From Achromobacter sp. AONIH1 (lineage in GTDB: Bacteria; Pseudomonadota; Gammaproteobacteria; Burkholderiales; Burkholderiaceae_B), in the NCBI RefSeq assembly GCF_002902905.1, contig NZ_CP026124.1, positions 2,232,001-2,296,000 on the forward strand: DNA of 64,000 nucleotides, read 5' to 3'. Below, piece by piece: positions 44,893 through 53,617 of this stretch. Each line of letters begins with the position of its first letter. Position 1 is the first letter of the stretch. The translations under genes were made by a program, and so were the position numbers. A model generated the notes under the pieces. The model did no database searches. It was not told the DNA's origin and saw nothing but the letters and a program-made list of their open reading frames with translations.

Positions 44893-45588
44893 TCAGGCCT
44901 TGAAGCCGCCGGCTTCGGTCTTCACGCGCGGCACCTGCACCACGCGCTGCACATGGATGCCAGGCGTGACGATGGTCTCGGGGTCCAGTTGGCCCAGGTC
45001 CACCAGCTCGAAGACGCTTGCGATGGTGGTCCGTGCGGCCGTGGCCATCACGGGGCCGAAGTTGCGCGCGGCCTTGCGGTACGTCAGGTTGCCCCAGCGG
45101 TCGCCGCGCTCGGCCTTGATCAAGGCCACGTCGCCGTGGATGGGCTGCTCGAAGACATACCAGCGGCCATTGATCTGACGGGTCTCCTTGCCCTTGGCCA
45201 GCTCGGTGCCGTAGCCGGTCGGGCAGAAGAAACCGCCGATGCCGGCCCCGGCCGCCCTCAGGCGCTCGGCCAGGTTGCCCTGCGGCACCAGCTCCAGTTC
45301 GATCTTGCCGGCGCGGTACAGCTCGTCGAAGACCCATGAATCGGCCTGTCGCGGGAAGCTGCAGATGATCTTGCGTACTCGCCCCGTCTTGAGCAGCGCC
45401 GCCAGGCCATGGTCTCCATTGCCGGCGTTGTTGTTGACGATGGTCAGGTCTTTGGCGCCTTGCTCGATCAGGCCGTCGATCAGTTCGCCCGGAATGCCGG
45501 CAGTGCCAAACCCGCCCACCAAAACCGTGGCGCCGTCCTGCACGTCGTGCAGCGCCTGGGCCACGCTGCGAATACGCTTATCAATCAT
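44893..45588 (-). CDS. pcaI: 3-oxoadipate CoA-transferase subunit A
   Basis: 231 residues. The CoA-binding loop 'VLVGGFGTAGIPGELI' and 'TIVNNNAGNGDHGLAALL' mark the alpha subunit; full length. ATG 45588 has AGGAAG upstream. Forms the heteromeric transferase with PcaJ. It is 23 bases after the BenK-like permease gene. Confidence 0.93.
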   Translation of the reverse strand: MIDKRIRSVAQALHDVQDGATVLVGGFGTAGIPGELIDGLIEQGAKDLTIVNNNAGNGDHGLAALLKTGRVRKIICSFPRQADSWVFDELYRAGKIELELVPQGNLAERLRAAGAGIGGFFCPTGYGTELAKGKETRQINGRWYVFEQPIHGDVALIKAERGDRWGNLTYRKAARNFGPVMATAARTTIASVFELVDLGQLDPETIVTPGIHVQRVVQVPRVKTEAGGFKA

Positions 45589-45611
45589 GGGCTTCCTCTT
45601 TCTTCTTTTCC

Positions 45612-46973
45612 TCACACCGAGCCAGAAGCGGCAGGATGTGGAGCCGGGGCTGTTGCATGGGCACTTGCCGGGTTGCGGCCGTACCAGAGAATGAAAACGC
45701 CGATGGCGAGCGCCGCCACCAAGCCTGGCACGGCAAACACCAGGAAGTTCATCTTCAGCGGCAAGGCCGCGGCCATCAGCGAGCCGCCCAGCAGCGGGCC
45801 GACGATGGCCCCCGTGCGGCCGATCCCGGATGCCCAGCCCAGCCCGGTCGAGCGCATGGACAGCGGATAGAACTGCGCTGTGTTGGCGTACAACAGAATC
45901 TGGGTGCCGATGGTGGTGGCGCCTGCGATGGCGATCAGCAGGTACAGCACGGGCATCGGGCTGTTGAAACCGAGCAGCGCGATGGACACCGTGCCCAGCG
46001 CGAAGAAAGCGACCACCACTTTGGGCAGGCTGAAACGGTCCCCCAGCCAGCCGCCCAGGATGGCCCCCACCACACCGCCGAAGTTCAGCATCAGCAGGAA
46101 CGACAGGCTCGATCCCAGGCTGTATCCCGCGTTGGCCATCAGCTTCGGCAGCCACGAGCCCAGCGCGTACACCATCAGCAGGCAGCAGAAGAACGACACC
46201 CAGATCATGAGGGTGCCGACCGTGCGGCCCTGCTTGAACAGATCGAACATCGGCACGCCGGCGCCCTTGGCGTCGGCCATGACCAATTGCGCACCGGCAG
46301 GCAGCGGAACGCCCGGTGCCACCTTGCCCAGCATCTCGCGCGCCTTGGCGTCCTGCCCCTTGCGCAGCAGGAAACCCACGGATTCAGGCAGTTTCCACAC
46401 GATGACGGGCAGCAGCACCAAGGGCACGGCCGCGGCGAAGAACATGGACTGCCAGCCATAGCGCGGCAGCATGTAGATGCCCATGCCCGCGCACAGCACG
46501 CCACCCAGCGAATAGCCACTGAACATGATGGCGACCAGGGTACTGCGGGCGCGTTTGGGCGCGTATTCATTCATCAGTGCCACGGCATTGGGCATCAGGC
46601 CACCGCAGCCCAGGCCCGCGATGAAGCGATAGATGCCGAACTCGGTCGGCGTGGTCGCAAAGCCGCTCAGGAACGTGGCGGCGCTGAACAGCACGAAGCT
46701 GAGCGCCACCCCCTTCTTGCGCCCGATCCGGTCGGCCAGCGGGCCGAACACGAAGGCGCCGAACATCATGCCGAACAGCGCGTAGCTGCCCAGTGCGCCG
46801 GCCTGCACCGGCGTCAGCCCCCATTCCTTCATCAGCACAGGCAACACCGCGCCGTAGATGAACAGGTCATATCCGTCAAAAATCAGCAGCAGGCCGCATA
46901 GGCACATCACCATCCAGTGGAATCGGGTGAAGCGCGCGTTGTCGATGATCTGATTGACTTCCAGCGTTGTCAT
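45612..46973 (-). CDS. benK: Benzoate transporter BenK-like (AAHS family MFS)
   Basis: 453 residues, 12 hydrophobic segments. 'LLLIFDGYDLFIYGAVLP' in helix 1 and 'GPLADRIGRKKGVAL' (motif A) are typical of BenK. Its place between benD/RidA and the pca genes supports benzoate uptake. The C-terminus is Ala/Pro-rich. The name is by similarity to benzoate:H+ symporters; substrate range not shown. Confidence 0.88.
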   Translation of the reverse strand: MTTLEVNQIIDNARFTRFHWMVMCLCGLLLIFDGYDLFIYGAVLPVLMKEWGLTPVQAGALGSYALFGMMFGAFVFGPLADRIGRKKGVALSFVLFSAATFLSGFATTPTEFGIYRFIAGLGCGGLMPNAVALMNEYAPKRARSTLVAIMFSGYSLGGVLCAGMGIYMLPRYGWQSMFFAAAVPLVLLPVIVWKLPESVGFLLRKGQDAKAREMLGKVAPGVPLPAGAQLVMADAKGAGVPMFDLFKQGRTVGTLMIWVSFFCCLLMVYALGSWLPKLMANAGYSLGSSLSFLLMLNFGGVVGAILGGWLGDRFSLPKVVVAFFALGTVSIALLGFNSPMPVLYLLIAIAGATTIGTQILLYANTAQFYPLSMRSTGLGWASGIGRTGAIVGPLLGGSLMAAALPLKMNFLVFAVPGLVAALAIGVFILWYGRNPASAHATAPAPHPAASGSV

Positions 46974-47010
46974 GTCTCTCTCCTTGTTGTAGCCGTAAGG
47001 GGCGAATGTC

Positions 47011-47427
47011 TCAGCCGTTTTGCGCTGCCGGATCGCGCAGCACGGCCACCGCCTTGATCTCCACGATGTAGCCGGGCGTTCCGCAGAGCATGTGCGCGCC
47101 GATCGCGGTCCATGCGGGCTTGGGGTGGGTGGTGAAGTAGCGGTCGCGTACCTGCATGAACAAAGGCTGGTCGCGCAGGTCGGTGTGGTAGCTCGTGAGG
47201 TCGACCACGTCGGCCAGCGACGCGCCTGCCGCCTCCAGCACCAGCCGCAGGTTCTCGAATGCCTGCGTGATCTGCGCTTCGCGGCCCTCGACCAGCTTCA
47301 TGGACGCATCGCGCCCGATCTGGCCGGAGACGTAGATCGTCCGGCCGACCTTCAGCGCCGGTGCATAGCCGATCTTTTCGTACACCGATTCCATTCCGGG
47401 CGGAACGATGGCTTGGCGGTCATTCAT
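47011..47427 (-). CDS. RidA-family protein
   Basis: 138 residues, full RidA/YjgF fold: 'ALKVGRTIYVSGQIGRD', 'QAFENLRLVLEAAGASLADVVDLTSY' and near the end 'YIVEIKAVAVL'. The usual ligand arginine of the enamine deaminase motif (R-A-x-V) is not seen: the matching stretch reads E-I-K-A-V-A, so it may not be a true RidA deaminase. It sits between benD and benK in the same direction; a role in the pathway is unknown. Confidence 0.85.
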   Translation of the reverse strand: MNDRQAIVPPGMESVYEKIGYAPALKVGRTIYVSGQIGRDASMKLVEGREAQITQAFENLRLVLEAAGASLADVVDLTSYHTDLRDQPLFMQVRDRYFTTHPKPAWTAIGAHMLCGTPGYIVEIKAVAVLRDPAAQNG

Positions 47428-47485
47428 GGAGTCTCCTTGTCGGCGTGGCGGCGCCTGTATGTGTTCTGTGTGCGTGAGCAGGTGG

Positions 47486-48259
47486 TCAGCCGTTGTCGCC
47501 CCCGGCCACTGGCAGTACCGTGCCCGTGATGTAGGCAGCCTCGTCCGAGGCCATGAACAGGATCGGCCCGACCTGCTCGTCCAGGCTGCCGTAGCGCTTG
47601 AAGAAGTTCGATTCGGTCACCTGCTGGACCGCCTCGCGCATCCACGCCTGTTCCTGCTGGCTGTCGCCGGCCGCGTTGCGCGGCACGCGCCGCGGCGGCG
47701 CGTTGGTGCCGCCTGGCGCGGTGGCCACAACGCGGATGTTGTACGGCGCGTACTCCATCGCCAGAGACTGCGTCAGCGCATTGACGCCCCCCTTGGCCGC
47801 CGAATACGGCACGCGGCGGATGCCGCGCGTGGCGTTGGAAGAGACGTTGACGATGGTCCCGCCTCCGCGCGCCAACAGGTGCGGCAGCACGGCGTGGCAG
47901 GCGTAGAGGGTGGGCATCAGCGATCGGCGGATCTCGGCGTCGATCTGCTCGGGCTCGAATTCGGCATACGGACGCATGCGGATGGCACCGCCCACGCCAT
48001 TGATCAGGATGTCGATGCCGCCGAATTTCTCTGCGGCAAAGGCCATGACCGATCGAGCGCCCTCGTAGGTTTCGAGATCGGCAATGAGCCCCGCGGTGTT
48101 GCCGCCCGGTGCCTCGGCCGCCACTTCGGTGACGAATTCGGCGCGATCGACAAACAGAACCCGGCCGCCTTCGGCCGCGGCGCGCAGCGCCACGCCGCGA
48201 CCGATACCCTGGGCCGCGCCGGTCACGATCACGACCTTGCCTTCAAAGCGTTTTGTCAT
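47486..48259 (-). CDS. benD: cis-1,2-dihydroxy-benzoate (benzoate diol) dehydrogenase
   Basis: 257-residue short-chain dehydrogenase. NAD motif 'VTGAAQGIGRG' (12-22), catalytic Tyr152 and Lys156 in 'YSAAKGGVNAL', and 'INGVGGAIRMRPYAEF', typical of BenD/XylL. It turns the diol from BenABC into catechol and CO2. 12 bases after benC. Confidence 0.93.
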   Translation of the reverse strand: MTKRFEGKVVIVTGAAQGIGRGVALRAAAEGGRVLFVDRAEFVTEVAAEAPGGNTAGLIADLETYEGARSVMAFAAEKFGGIDILINGVGGAIRMRPYAEFEPEQIDAEIRRSLMPTLYACHAVLPHLLARGGGTIVNVSSNATRGIRRVPYSAAKGGVNALTQSLAMEYAPYNIRVVATAPGGTNAPPRRVPRNAAGDSQQEQAWMREAVQQVTESNFFKRYGSLDEQVGPILFMASDEAAYITGTVLPVAGGDNG

Positions 48260-48271
48260 GCTTCGCTCCGT

Positions 48272-49297
48272 TCAAGCCGCTGGCTGGTTGGGGGTGAACT
48301 TCTCGTAGTGGAAGTTCGCGGGTGTGATGCCTTCGGCCTTGAAGTGCTTTTGCACGGCCTCCACCATGGGCGGCGGGCCGCACAGGTACACGTCGACGTT
48401 GCCGCCATGCAGCGCTTGCGCGGGCATGTGGTTGGTGACATAGCCCTGGCGTTCGTGCGACGTCGCGGGGTCTGCCACGCAGGTGGTGAACGTGAAGCCG
48501 GGAATGCGCTGGGCGTACTCCTGCAGCCGCTCCACCAGTACCAGATCCTGGTCGCGTGTCACGCCATAGATCATGTGCACGGGCTGCGTCGCATCCTGGT
48601 TGGCCAGCACCTCCAGCATCGCGAGGAAAGGCGCCAGTCCCGTGCCGCCCGCAAGGAACAGCAACGGGCGGGTCACGGCGCGCAGGTAGAAGCTGCCCAG
48701 CGGGCCGGTCATCTCCAGCGCGCCGCCGGACGCACCGGATGCGGCACCTGCGAGCCACCCGCTCATCAGGCCGCCGGGCACGTGCTTGATCAGAAACGTC
48801 ATGCGGCGCGCGCCCGGCGCAGAGCTGAACGAATAGGAGCGGTGCTGCCCGCTACCCGGCACGTTGATGTTGACGTACTGCCCCGGCAGGAACGCCGGCG
48901 CATCCTCCGGCACGTCAAGCGCGAGTTCGTAGGCCGCGTCGCTGAACGGCGTGATGGCCGCGACCGCTCCGCTGAACTGGGCCGTGCCGGTCTTGCATGC
49001 GGTGGATGGCACAGGAATCGCAATCACGCAGTCCGATTTGGGCACCATCTGGCACGTCAGCACCAGCCCCTCGGCGGCCTCGTCCTCGGTCAGCGCGTCC
49101 TCGATGTAGTCGTCGCCCAAGTCGTAGGTGCCGCTTTCGGCGCGGCATTTGCAGGTGCCGCACACGCCGTCGGAACAGTCCATAGGCAGATTGATGCGGT
49201 TGCGGAATGCGGCATCCAGCACTTTTTCATTGGCGCCGCAGTCCACGAAACGGGTGACACCGTCCTCGAAATTCAGGGCTATTCGATAGCTGCTCAT
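48272..49297 (-). CDS. benC: Benzoate 1,2-dioxygenase electron transfer component
   Basis: 341 residues. The N-terminal plant-type [2Fe-2S] domain has Cys41, Cys46, Cys49 and Cys82; FAD binding at 'HRSYSFSS' and NADH binding from 'LAGGTGLAPFLAML'; ends 'FHYEKFTPN'. It passes electrons from NADH to BenAB. Length and domain order match BenC/XylZ. ATG 49297 follows AAGGAGA; 17 bases after benB. Confidence 0.95.
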   Translation of the reverse strand: MSSYRIALNFEDGVTRFVDCGANEKVLDAAFRNRINLPMDCSDGVCGTCKCRAESGTYDLGDDYIEDALTEDEAAEGLVLTCQMVPKSDCVIAIPVPSTACKTGTAQFSGAVAAITPFSDAAYELALDVPEDAPAFLPGQYVNINVPGSGQHRSYSFSSAPGARRMTFLIKHVPGGLMSGWLAGAASGASGGALEMTGPLGSFYLRAVTRPLLFLAGGTGLAPFLAMLEVLANQDATQPVHMIYGVTRDQDLVLVERLQEYAQRIPGFTFTTCVADPATSHERQGYVTNHMPAQALHGGNVDVYLCGPPPMVEAVQKHFKAEGITPANFHYEKFTPNQPAA

Positions 49298-49314
49298 CGT
49301 GGTCTCCTTGCCCG

Positions 49315-49815
49315 TCAGATGTGATAGATGTCGATCACCTGGCGGATGTAGTCGTTCTTGAGAACGATCTTTTTGCGAGCAATCAGAAAGCCCCTCTCCA
49401 CCTTGCGCAGCGTCACGTAAATCGTGCCGAAGAAGTGATCGGTGAGCTTGTAGCGATGGCTGAGGGTGTGAAAGTTGTAGCGAACGTCCACGGCGTCGTC
49501 GCGCTCGCCCAGCACCTCCACATTGGTGAGCATGTGGTTGGTGCGCGGCTCGGGCATGGAGGCGCTGGAGCGTTCGGTCTTGATACGGAAGATCCGGTCT
49601 TCCAACCCGTTTCGGTTGGGGTAGTAGATCAGCGAGATCTGGCTTTGCGGGTCCTCGGTCAACTGGTCGTCGTCGTCCCAGGCCGGCATCCAGTACTCGG
49701 CATCGGGGGCGTACAGTTCCAGCCAGGGCTCCCACTCACGCTCGTCCAGGTGGCGTGCCTCGCGGTAGAGGAAGGCGCAGATCGCGCCGTAGTCGGCTTG
49801 GTTTCCCGTGCTCAT
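49315..49815 (-). CDS. benB: Benzoate 1,2-dioxygenase small (beta) subunit
   Basis: 166 residues. '[32 protein letters not shown]' is the family signature at the N-terminus; ends with a basic '[14 protein letters not shown]'. Structural subunit of the alpha3-beta3 dioxygenase. Its start overlaps the benA stop by 4 bases. Confidence 0.95.
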   Translation of the reverse strand: MSTGNQADYGAICAFLYREARHLDEREWEPWLELYAPDAEYWMPAWDDDDQLTEDPQSQISLIYYPNRNGLEDRIFRIKTERSSASMPEPRTNHMLTNVEVLGERDDAVDVRYNFHTLSHRYKLTDHFFGTIYVTLRKVERGFLIARKKIVLKNDYIRQVIDIYHI

Positions 49816-51176
49816 GGCCGTGCTCCTTCGCGCTCTTGCTGTACGGCTTTGCGCATCTCTTGCGCCCAGTAGTGGTGCTGGCAGATGAACAAGCCCTCGT
49901 CCTCGCTGCGCTCGCCAGACAGTAAGGGGTTCATGCCCATCTTCTTGGCGTTCTCATCCGGCCCTTCGATCCACAGCGGTGCGCCGCGGCTCAGGTCGTT
50001 CCAGCGCACGGCCGATCCGGCATAACCGGCCTGGCAGGCACGGAACTCCTCCAGGTCGTCGGCCGTGCCCATGCCCGAGACGTTGAAGAAGTCCTCGTAC
50101 TGGCGGATGCGGATGGCGCGGTCTTCGGCGCTTTCGCCCTTGGGGCCAAAGCAGAAGATGCTGACTTCGGTCTGGCCCACGCTCAGGGGCCGCACGACGC
50201 GGATCTGCGTGCCGAACTGGTCCATCAGGAACACGTTGGGGTACAGGCACAGGTTGCGCGTCTGGCCGACGATGAAGTCGGCGCGCTGTTGGCCCACGCG
50301 CTCGGCCAGCGCCTCGCGCTGATTCCAGATCGGGCGCACCTCGGGGTTGAGCGTGTTGGTCCACAGCAGGATGTGGCCGTTCTCGAAACCGTAGACGCCC
50401 GCCTTGGCCTTGCTCCAGTTGTTGGCATCGGTGGCCTTGACACCGCCTTCGGCGCGGCGGCCCATGGTGGCCGCGTAGTTCCAGTGGACGGTGCTGACGT
50501 GGTATCCGTCGCAGCCGTTTTCCATCTGCATCTTCCAGTTGCCGTCGTAGATGTAGCTGGAGTTGCCACGCAGCACTTCCAGGCCATCGGCTGCCTGGTC
50601 CACGATCTGGTCGATGATGACGCGGGTTTCGCCCAGGTAGTCTTCCAGCGGCTGCACATCGGCATTGAGGCTGCCGAAGAGGAAGCCCCGGTAGCTCTCG
50701 AAACGCGCCACCTTGGTCAGGTCGTGCGAGCCGTCTTTGTTGAAAGCCACCGGGTACTCGGTGGTCTTCTCGTCCTTGACCTTGAGCAGCTTGCCGCTGT
50801 TGCCGAACGTCCAGCCGTGGAACGGGCAGGTGAAGCTGCCTTTGTTGCCGTGCTTGCGACGGCACAGCATGGCGCCCTTGTGCGCGCAGGCGTTGATGAC
50901 GGCGTGGAGCTGGCCCGCCTTGTCGCGGGTGATGATGATGGGCTGGCGGCCGATCGAGGTGGTGTAGTAGTCGTTGACGTTGGGGATCTGGCTCTCATGC
51001 GCCAGGTACACCCAGTTCGCCTCGAAGATGTGCTTCATCTCCAGCTCGAACAGCTCAGGATTGGTGAAGATGTCTCGACGGCACCTGAAAATGCCTTTTT
51101 CCTTGTCGTCCTGCAGCGCGTCTTCGAGCAGCTTATCGACGTCTTGATACTTGTCTGCGCATACGGCGGTGTTCAT
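49812..51176 (-). CDS. benA: Benzoate 1,2-dioxygenase large (alpha) subunit
   Basis: 454 residues. Rieske cluster ligands Cys97-x-His99 and Cys117-x2-His120; mononuclear iron histidines His226 and His231 in '[14 protein letters not shown]'. It adds O2 to benzoate to give the cis-diol. ATG 51176 is the conserved start and follows AAGGAGAC. A 127-base gap separates it from catA, larger than others in the cluster, but I saw no BenM-type site there. Confidence 0.96.
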   Translation of the reverse strand: MNTAVCADKYQDVDKLLEDALQDDKEKGIFRCRRDIFTNPELFELEMKHIFEANWVYLAHESQIPNVNDYYTTSIGRQPIIITRDKAGQLHAVINACAHKGAMLCRRKHGNKGSFTCPFHGWTFGNSGKLLKVKDEKTTEYPVAFNKDGSHDLTKVARFESYRGFLFGSLNADVQPLEDYLGETRVIIDQIVDQAADGLEVLRGNSSYIYDGNWKMQMENGCDGYHVSTVHWNYAATMGRRAEGGVKATDANNWSKAKAGVYGFENGHILLWTNTLNPEVRPIWNQREALAERVGQQRADFIVGQTRNLCLYPNVFLMDQFGTQIRVVRPLSVGQTEVSIFCFGPKGESAEDRAIRIRQYEDFFNVSGMGTADDLEEFRACQAGYAGSAVRWNDLSRGAPLWIEGPDENAKKMGMNPLLSGERSEDEGLFICQHHYWAQEMRKAVQQEREGARP

Positions 51177-51303
51177 GATGGGTCTCCTTGGTGTGCAGCC
51201 ATCCCCCGCGATCCACGTCGCGGTTCTGTAGGGGAGAGAGAAATCGACCACCCGACCATGGCGCACGCAGCGCCACGGCGGTCAGGGTGTCAGGCGGGCC
51301 CGA

Positions 51304-52239
51304 TCAGGCCGCCAGGCGGGGGCGGTTGACGACCTGGTTGTCAACGCCGTTGACCAGGGCGGTCAGCGAGATGTCGAAGACGATCTCGGCGAAAGGACCA
51401 TTGAGCCCTTCGGCCTGTATGCTGGCCTGGTCGGTGTGCTCGACCAGCGGGGGCACGAGCCCTTCGCGGGTGGCATAGGCGAAGTCGTCGAAGACCAGCG
51501 GGTCGCCGTCGATGTTGATCTGCGTCGTCAGCTTGCGGTGGCCATCGGCAGTGACGAAGAAGTGGATGTGAGCGGGGCGGTTGCCGTGGCGTCCCAGCTC
51601 GTTGAGCAGGCCTTGCGTGGGGCCGTCGGGCGGACAGCCATAACCCTTGGGCACGATGCTCTGGAACTTGTAGCGGCCCTGGGCGTCGGTGATGATGGTG
51701 CGACGCATGTTGAACGGCTTTTGCTCGCCCGTGGGGTCATAGTGGGAGTAGAAGCCCTTGGTATTGGCGTGCCACACCTCGACCTGTGCGCCGGGCAGCG
51801 GCTGGCCATCCGCGCCGCGGACCGTGCCGTGCATGATCAGGGTATGGCCTTCCTTGTCGCTGCCATCGTCCAGCCGCGCATAGCCGTGCTCGACAGGAGC
51901 GCCAGCCACGTACAGAGGGCCCTCGATGGTGCGCGGCGTTGCGTCCGAGATCCCGAGGGCGGCGTCCTCGGCATCCATGCGCATGTCCAGGTAGCGGTCG
52001 AAGCCCAGGCCGGGCGAGAGCAGGCCCGCCTCGCCGCTGGCGCCGAGCCGGTTCAGATAGGCAATGCCCGCCCAGTACTCGTCAGAGGTGACCTCCAGAT
52101 CTTCGATGGTCTTGTAGAGATCGGACAGGATGCGGTGGACGATCTGCTTGACGCGCGGATTGCCACCGCTCTGGTCCAGGCCACTGGCCAATCGCAGGAA
52201 GTCCTGCACCTCGGGAGTATTGAAAATTTGGACGCTCAT
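51304..52239 (-). CDS. catA: Catechol 1,2-dioxygenase
   Basis: 311 residues. The four iron(III) ligands are at the classical positions: Tyr164 (KGFYS), Tyr200 (PKGYG), His224 and His226 (PAHIHFF). The N-terminal helical domain 'QIVHRILSDLYKTIEDLEVTSDE' forms the dimer interface. It cleaves catechol to cis,cis-muconate. 38 bases after catB, with AAGGAGAC before the ATG. Confidence 0.96.
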   Translation of the reverse strand: MSVQIFNTPEVQDFLRLASGLDQSGGNPRVKQIVHRILSDLYKTIEDLEVTSDEYWAGIAYLNRLGASGEAGLLSPGLGFDRYLDMRMDAEDAALGISDATPRTIEGPLYVAGAPVEHGYARLDDGSDKEGHTLIMHGTVRGADGQPLPGAQVEVWHANTKGFYSHYDPTGEQKPFNMRRTIITDAQGRYKFQSIVPKGYGCPPDGPTQGLLNELGRHGNRPAHIHFFVTADGHRKLTTQINIDGDPLVFDDFAYATREGLVPPLVEHTDQASIQAEGLNGPFAEIVFDISLTALVNGVDNQVVNRPRLAA

Positions 52240-52277
52240 CGCTGTCTCCTTCTTCGGATCGTGGGTTAAAACGTGGG

Positions 52278-53474
52278 TCAATTGAAGGTCGCGGCGGGCT
52301 GGGCTGCCGCCACAGCGGCGCCCTGCTTCCTGTCGCGGCGGAAGAACTGGACGCGGTCTTCGTCCAGTGCGATGCCCAGGCCCGGCCCCGTCGGCACGGC
52401 GAGCTGGAAGTCCCTGTACTGCAGGGGTTGGGCAAGGATTTCTTCGGTCAGCAGCAAGGGGCCGAACAGTTCGGTGCCCCATTGCAGATCGCGGAAGGTG
52501 GCGAATGCATGCGCCGAGGCGATCGTGCCGATCGCGCCCTCCAGCATGGTTCCGCCATAGAGTTCGATGCCGGCCGCGTCGGCGATCGCCGCCACCTGCT
52601 GGGCTGCCCGCAGGCCGCCGGACTGTTCGGTCTTGACCGCGAATACATCGGCACCCGCGACGCGCGCCAGGGCGAATGCCGAGGTCGGGCCGGTCAGCGA
52701 TTCGTCGGCCATCACGGCAATGGCAAAGCGGCCTTTCAGGCGCGCCAGCGCGTCGGCAGAGGCCACGGGCTGTTCGACCAGCTCGCATCCCGCGTCGACC
52801 AGCCCGGCCAAGCCGCGCTGGGCTTCGAGTTCGCTCCAGGCCATGTTCACGTCCACCCGAACGGCGCCGCGATTGCCCAGCGCTTTCTTGATGGCGGCGA
52901 CGTGAGCCACGTCGGCATCCACGGCACGGCGGCCGATCTTGAGCTTGAAGATGTTGTGGCGGCGCTGCGCCAGCATGCGCTCGGCCTCATCAATGTCCTT
53001 GGCCGTATCGCCCGAAGCCAGCGTCCAGGCCACCGGCAGGCTGTCGCGTACCCGGCCGCCCAGCAGTTGGGACACCGGCAGACCCGTGCGCTGCCCCAGC
53101 GCGTCGAACAGCGCCGTCTCTACGGCGCACTTGGCAAAGCGGTTGTCGTGGATGGCCTTGTTGAGCTTGGCCATGATGGCGGGCACGTGGCTGGCATCCG
53201 CGCCGATCAGCAGAGGCGCGAAATAGGTATCGACGGCCAGCTTCATGCCCTCGGGCGATTCGGCGCCGTAGGCCAGCCCGCCGATCGTCGTCCCTTCGCC
53301 CACCCCCACGGTGCCGTCCGAACAGTAGAGACGAACGAGCATCAGGGTCTGGCCGTTCATCGTCGCCATGGACAACTGATGGGGACGGATCGTAGGCAGA
53401 TCCAGTAAGAAGGTCTCCACCCGCTCGATGAGCGCCGGAGCCGCGCAAACTTGAAAGCGTTGTGTGTTTTCCAT
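52278..53474 (-). CDS. catB: Muconate cycloisomerase
   Basis: 398 residues, enolase superfamily. Lys177-x-Lys179 (FKLKIG), metal ligands Asp208, Glu234 and Asp257 (VDVNMAW, VEQP, MADES) and Lys281 in 'VKTEQSGG'. It makes muconolactone from cis,cis-muconate. ATG 53474 chosen as it opens the usual N-terminus; the in-frame codon at 53498 is upstream of a weaker context. First gene of the long minus-strand series, 58 bases from the operator at 53532. Confidence 0.95.
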   Translation of the reverse strand: MENTQRFQVCAAPALIERVETFLLDLPTIRPHQLSMATMNGQTLMLVRLYCSDGTVGVGEGTTIGGLAYGAESPEGMKLAVDTYFAPLLIGADASHVPAIMAKLNKAIHDNRFAKCAVETALFDALGQRTGLPVSQLLGGRVRDSLPVAWTLASGDTAKDIDEAERMLAQRRHNIFKLKIGRRAVDADVAHVAAIKKALGNRGAVRVDVNMAWSELEAQRGLAGLVDAGCELVEQPVASADALARLKGRFAIAVMADESLTGPTSAFALARVAGADVFAVKTEQSGGLRAAQQVAAIADAAGIELYGGTMLEGAIGTIASAHAFATFRDLQWGTELFGPLLLTEEILAQPLQYRDFQLAVPTGPGLGIALDEDRVQFFRRDRKQGAAVAAAQPAATFN

Positions 53475-53519
53475 GGCCCCGATTGGACGCCAGGCCATGC
53501 GTTCCGCCCAACACTAAAT

Positions 53520-53549
53520 TTGTCTAATTCGATACCTAGAAGGTATAAT
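53520..53549 (+). promoter_or_regulatory. Putative catR promoter overlapping the operator
   Basis: On the plus strand TTGTCT (53520-53525), 18 bases, then a consensus TATAAT (53544-53549). The -10 overlaps the right arm of the ATAC-N7-GTAT operator, so bound regulator would block its own promoter, as known for BenM and CatM. Confidence 0.55.
53532..53546. promoter_or_regulatory. BenM/CatM-type operator (ATAC-N7-GTAT)
   Basis: ATAC-CTAGAAG-GTAT between catB and catR is an exact match to the dyad bound by the benzoate/muconate-responsive LysR regulators BenM and CatM. A half-site ATAC lies 25 bases further right (53560-53563), in the direction of catR, and may belong to a weaker second site. 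It is the only such site seen in the cluster. Confidence 0.8.
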
Positions 53550-53617
53550 TTCTGGTCGGATACATATAAATCAATGACTTATAAATCCCTATCCATGCCT
53601 ATATATGGTTTTCCCTT

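Noticed and set aside
47408..49324. 638-codon plus-strand frame over the benC and benD genes
   Set aside because: Antisense shadow of two certain genes; no motif.
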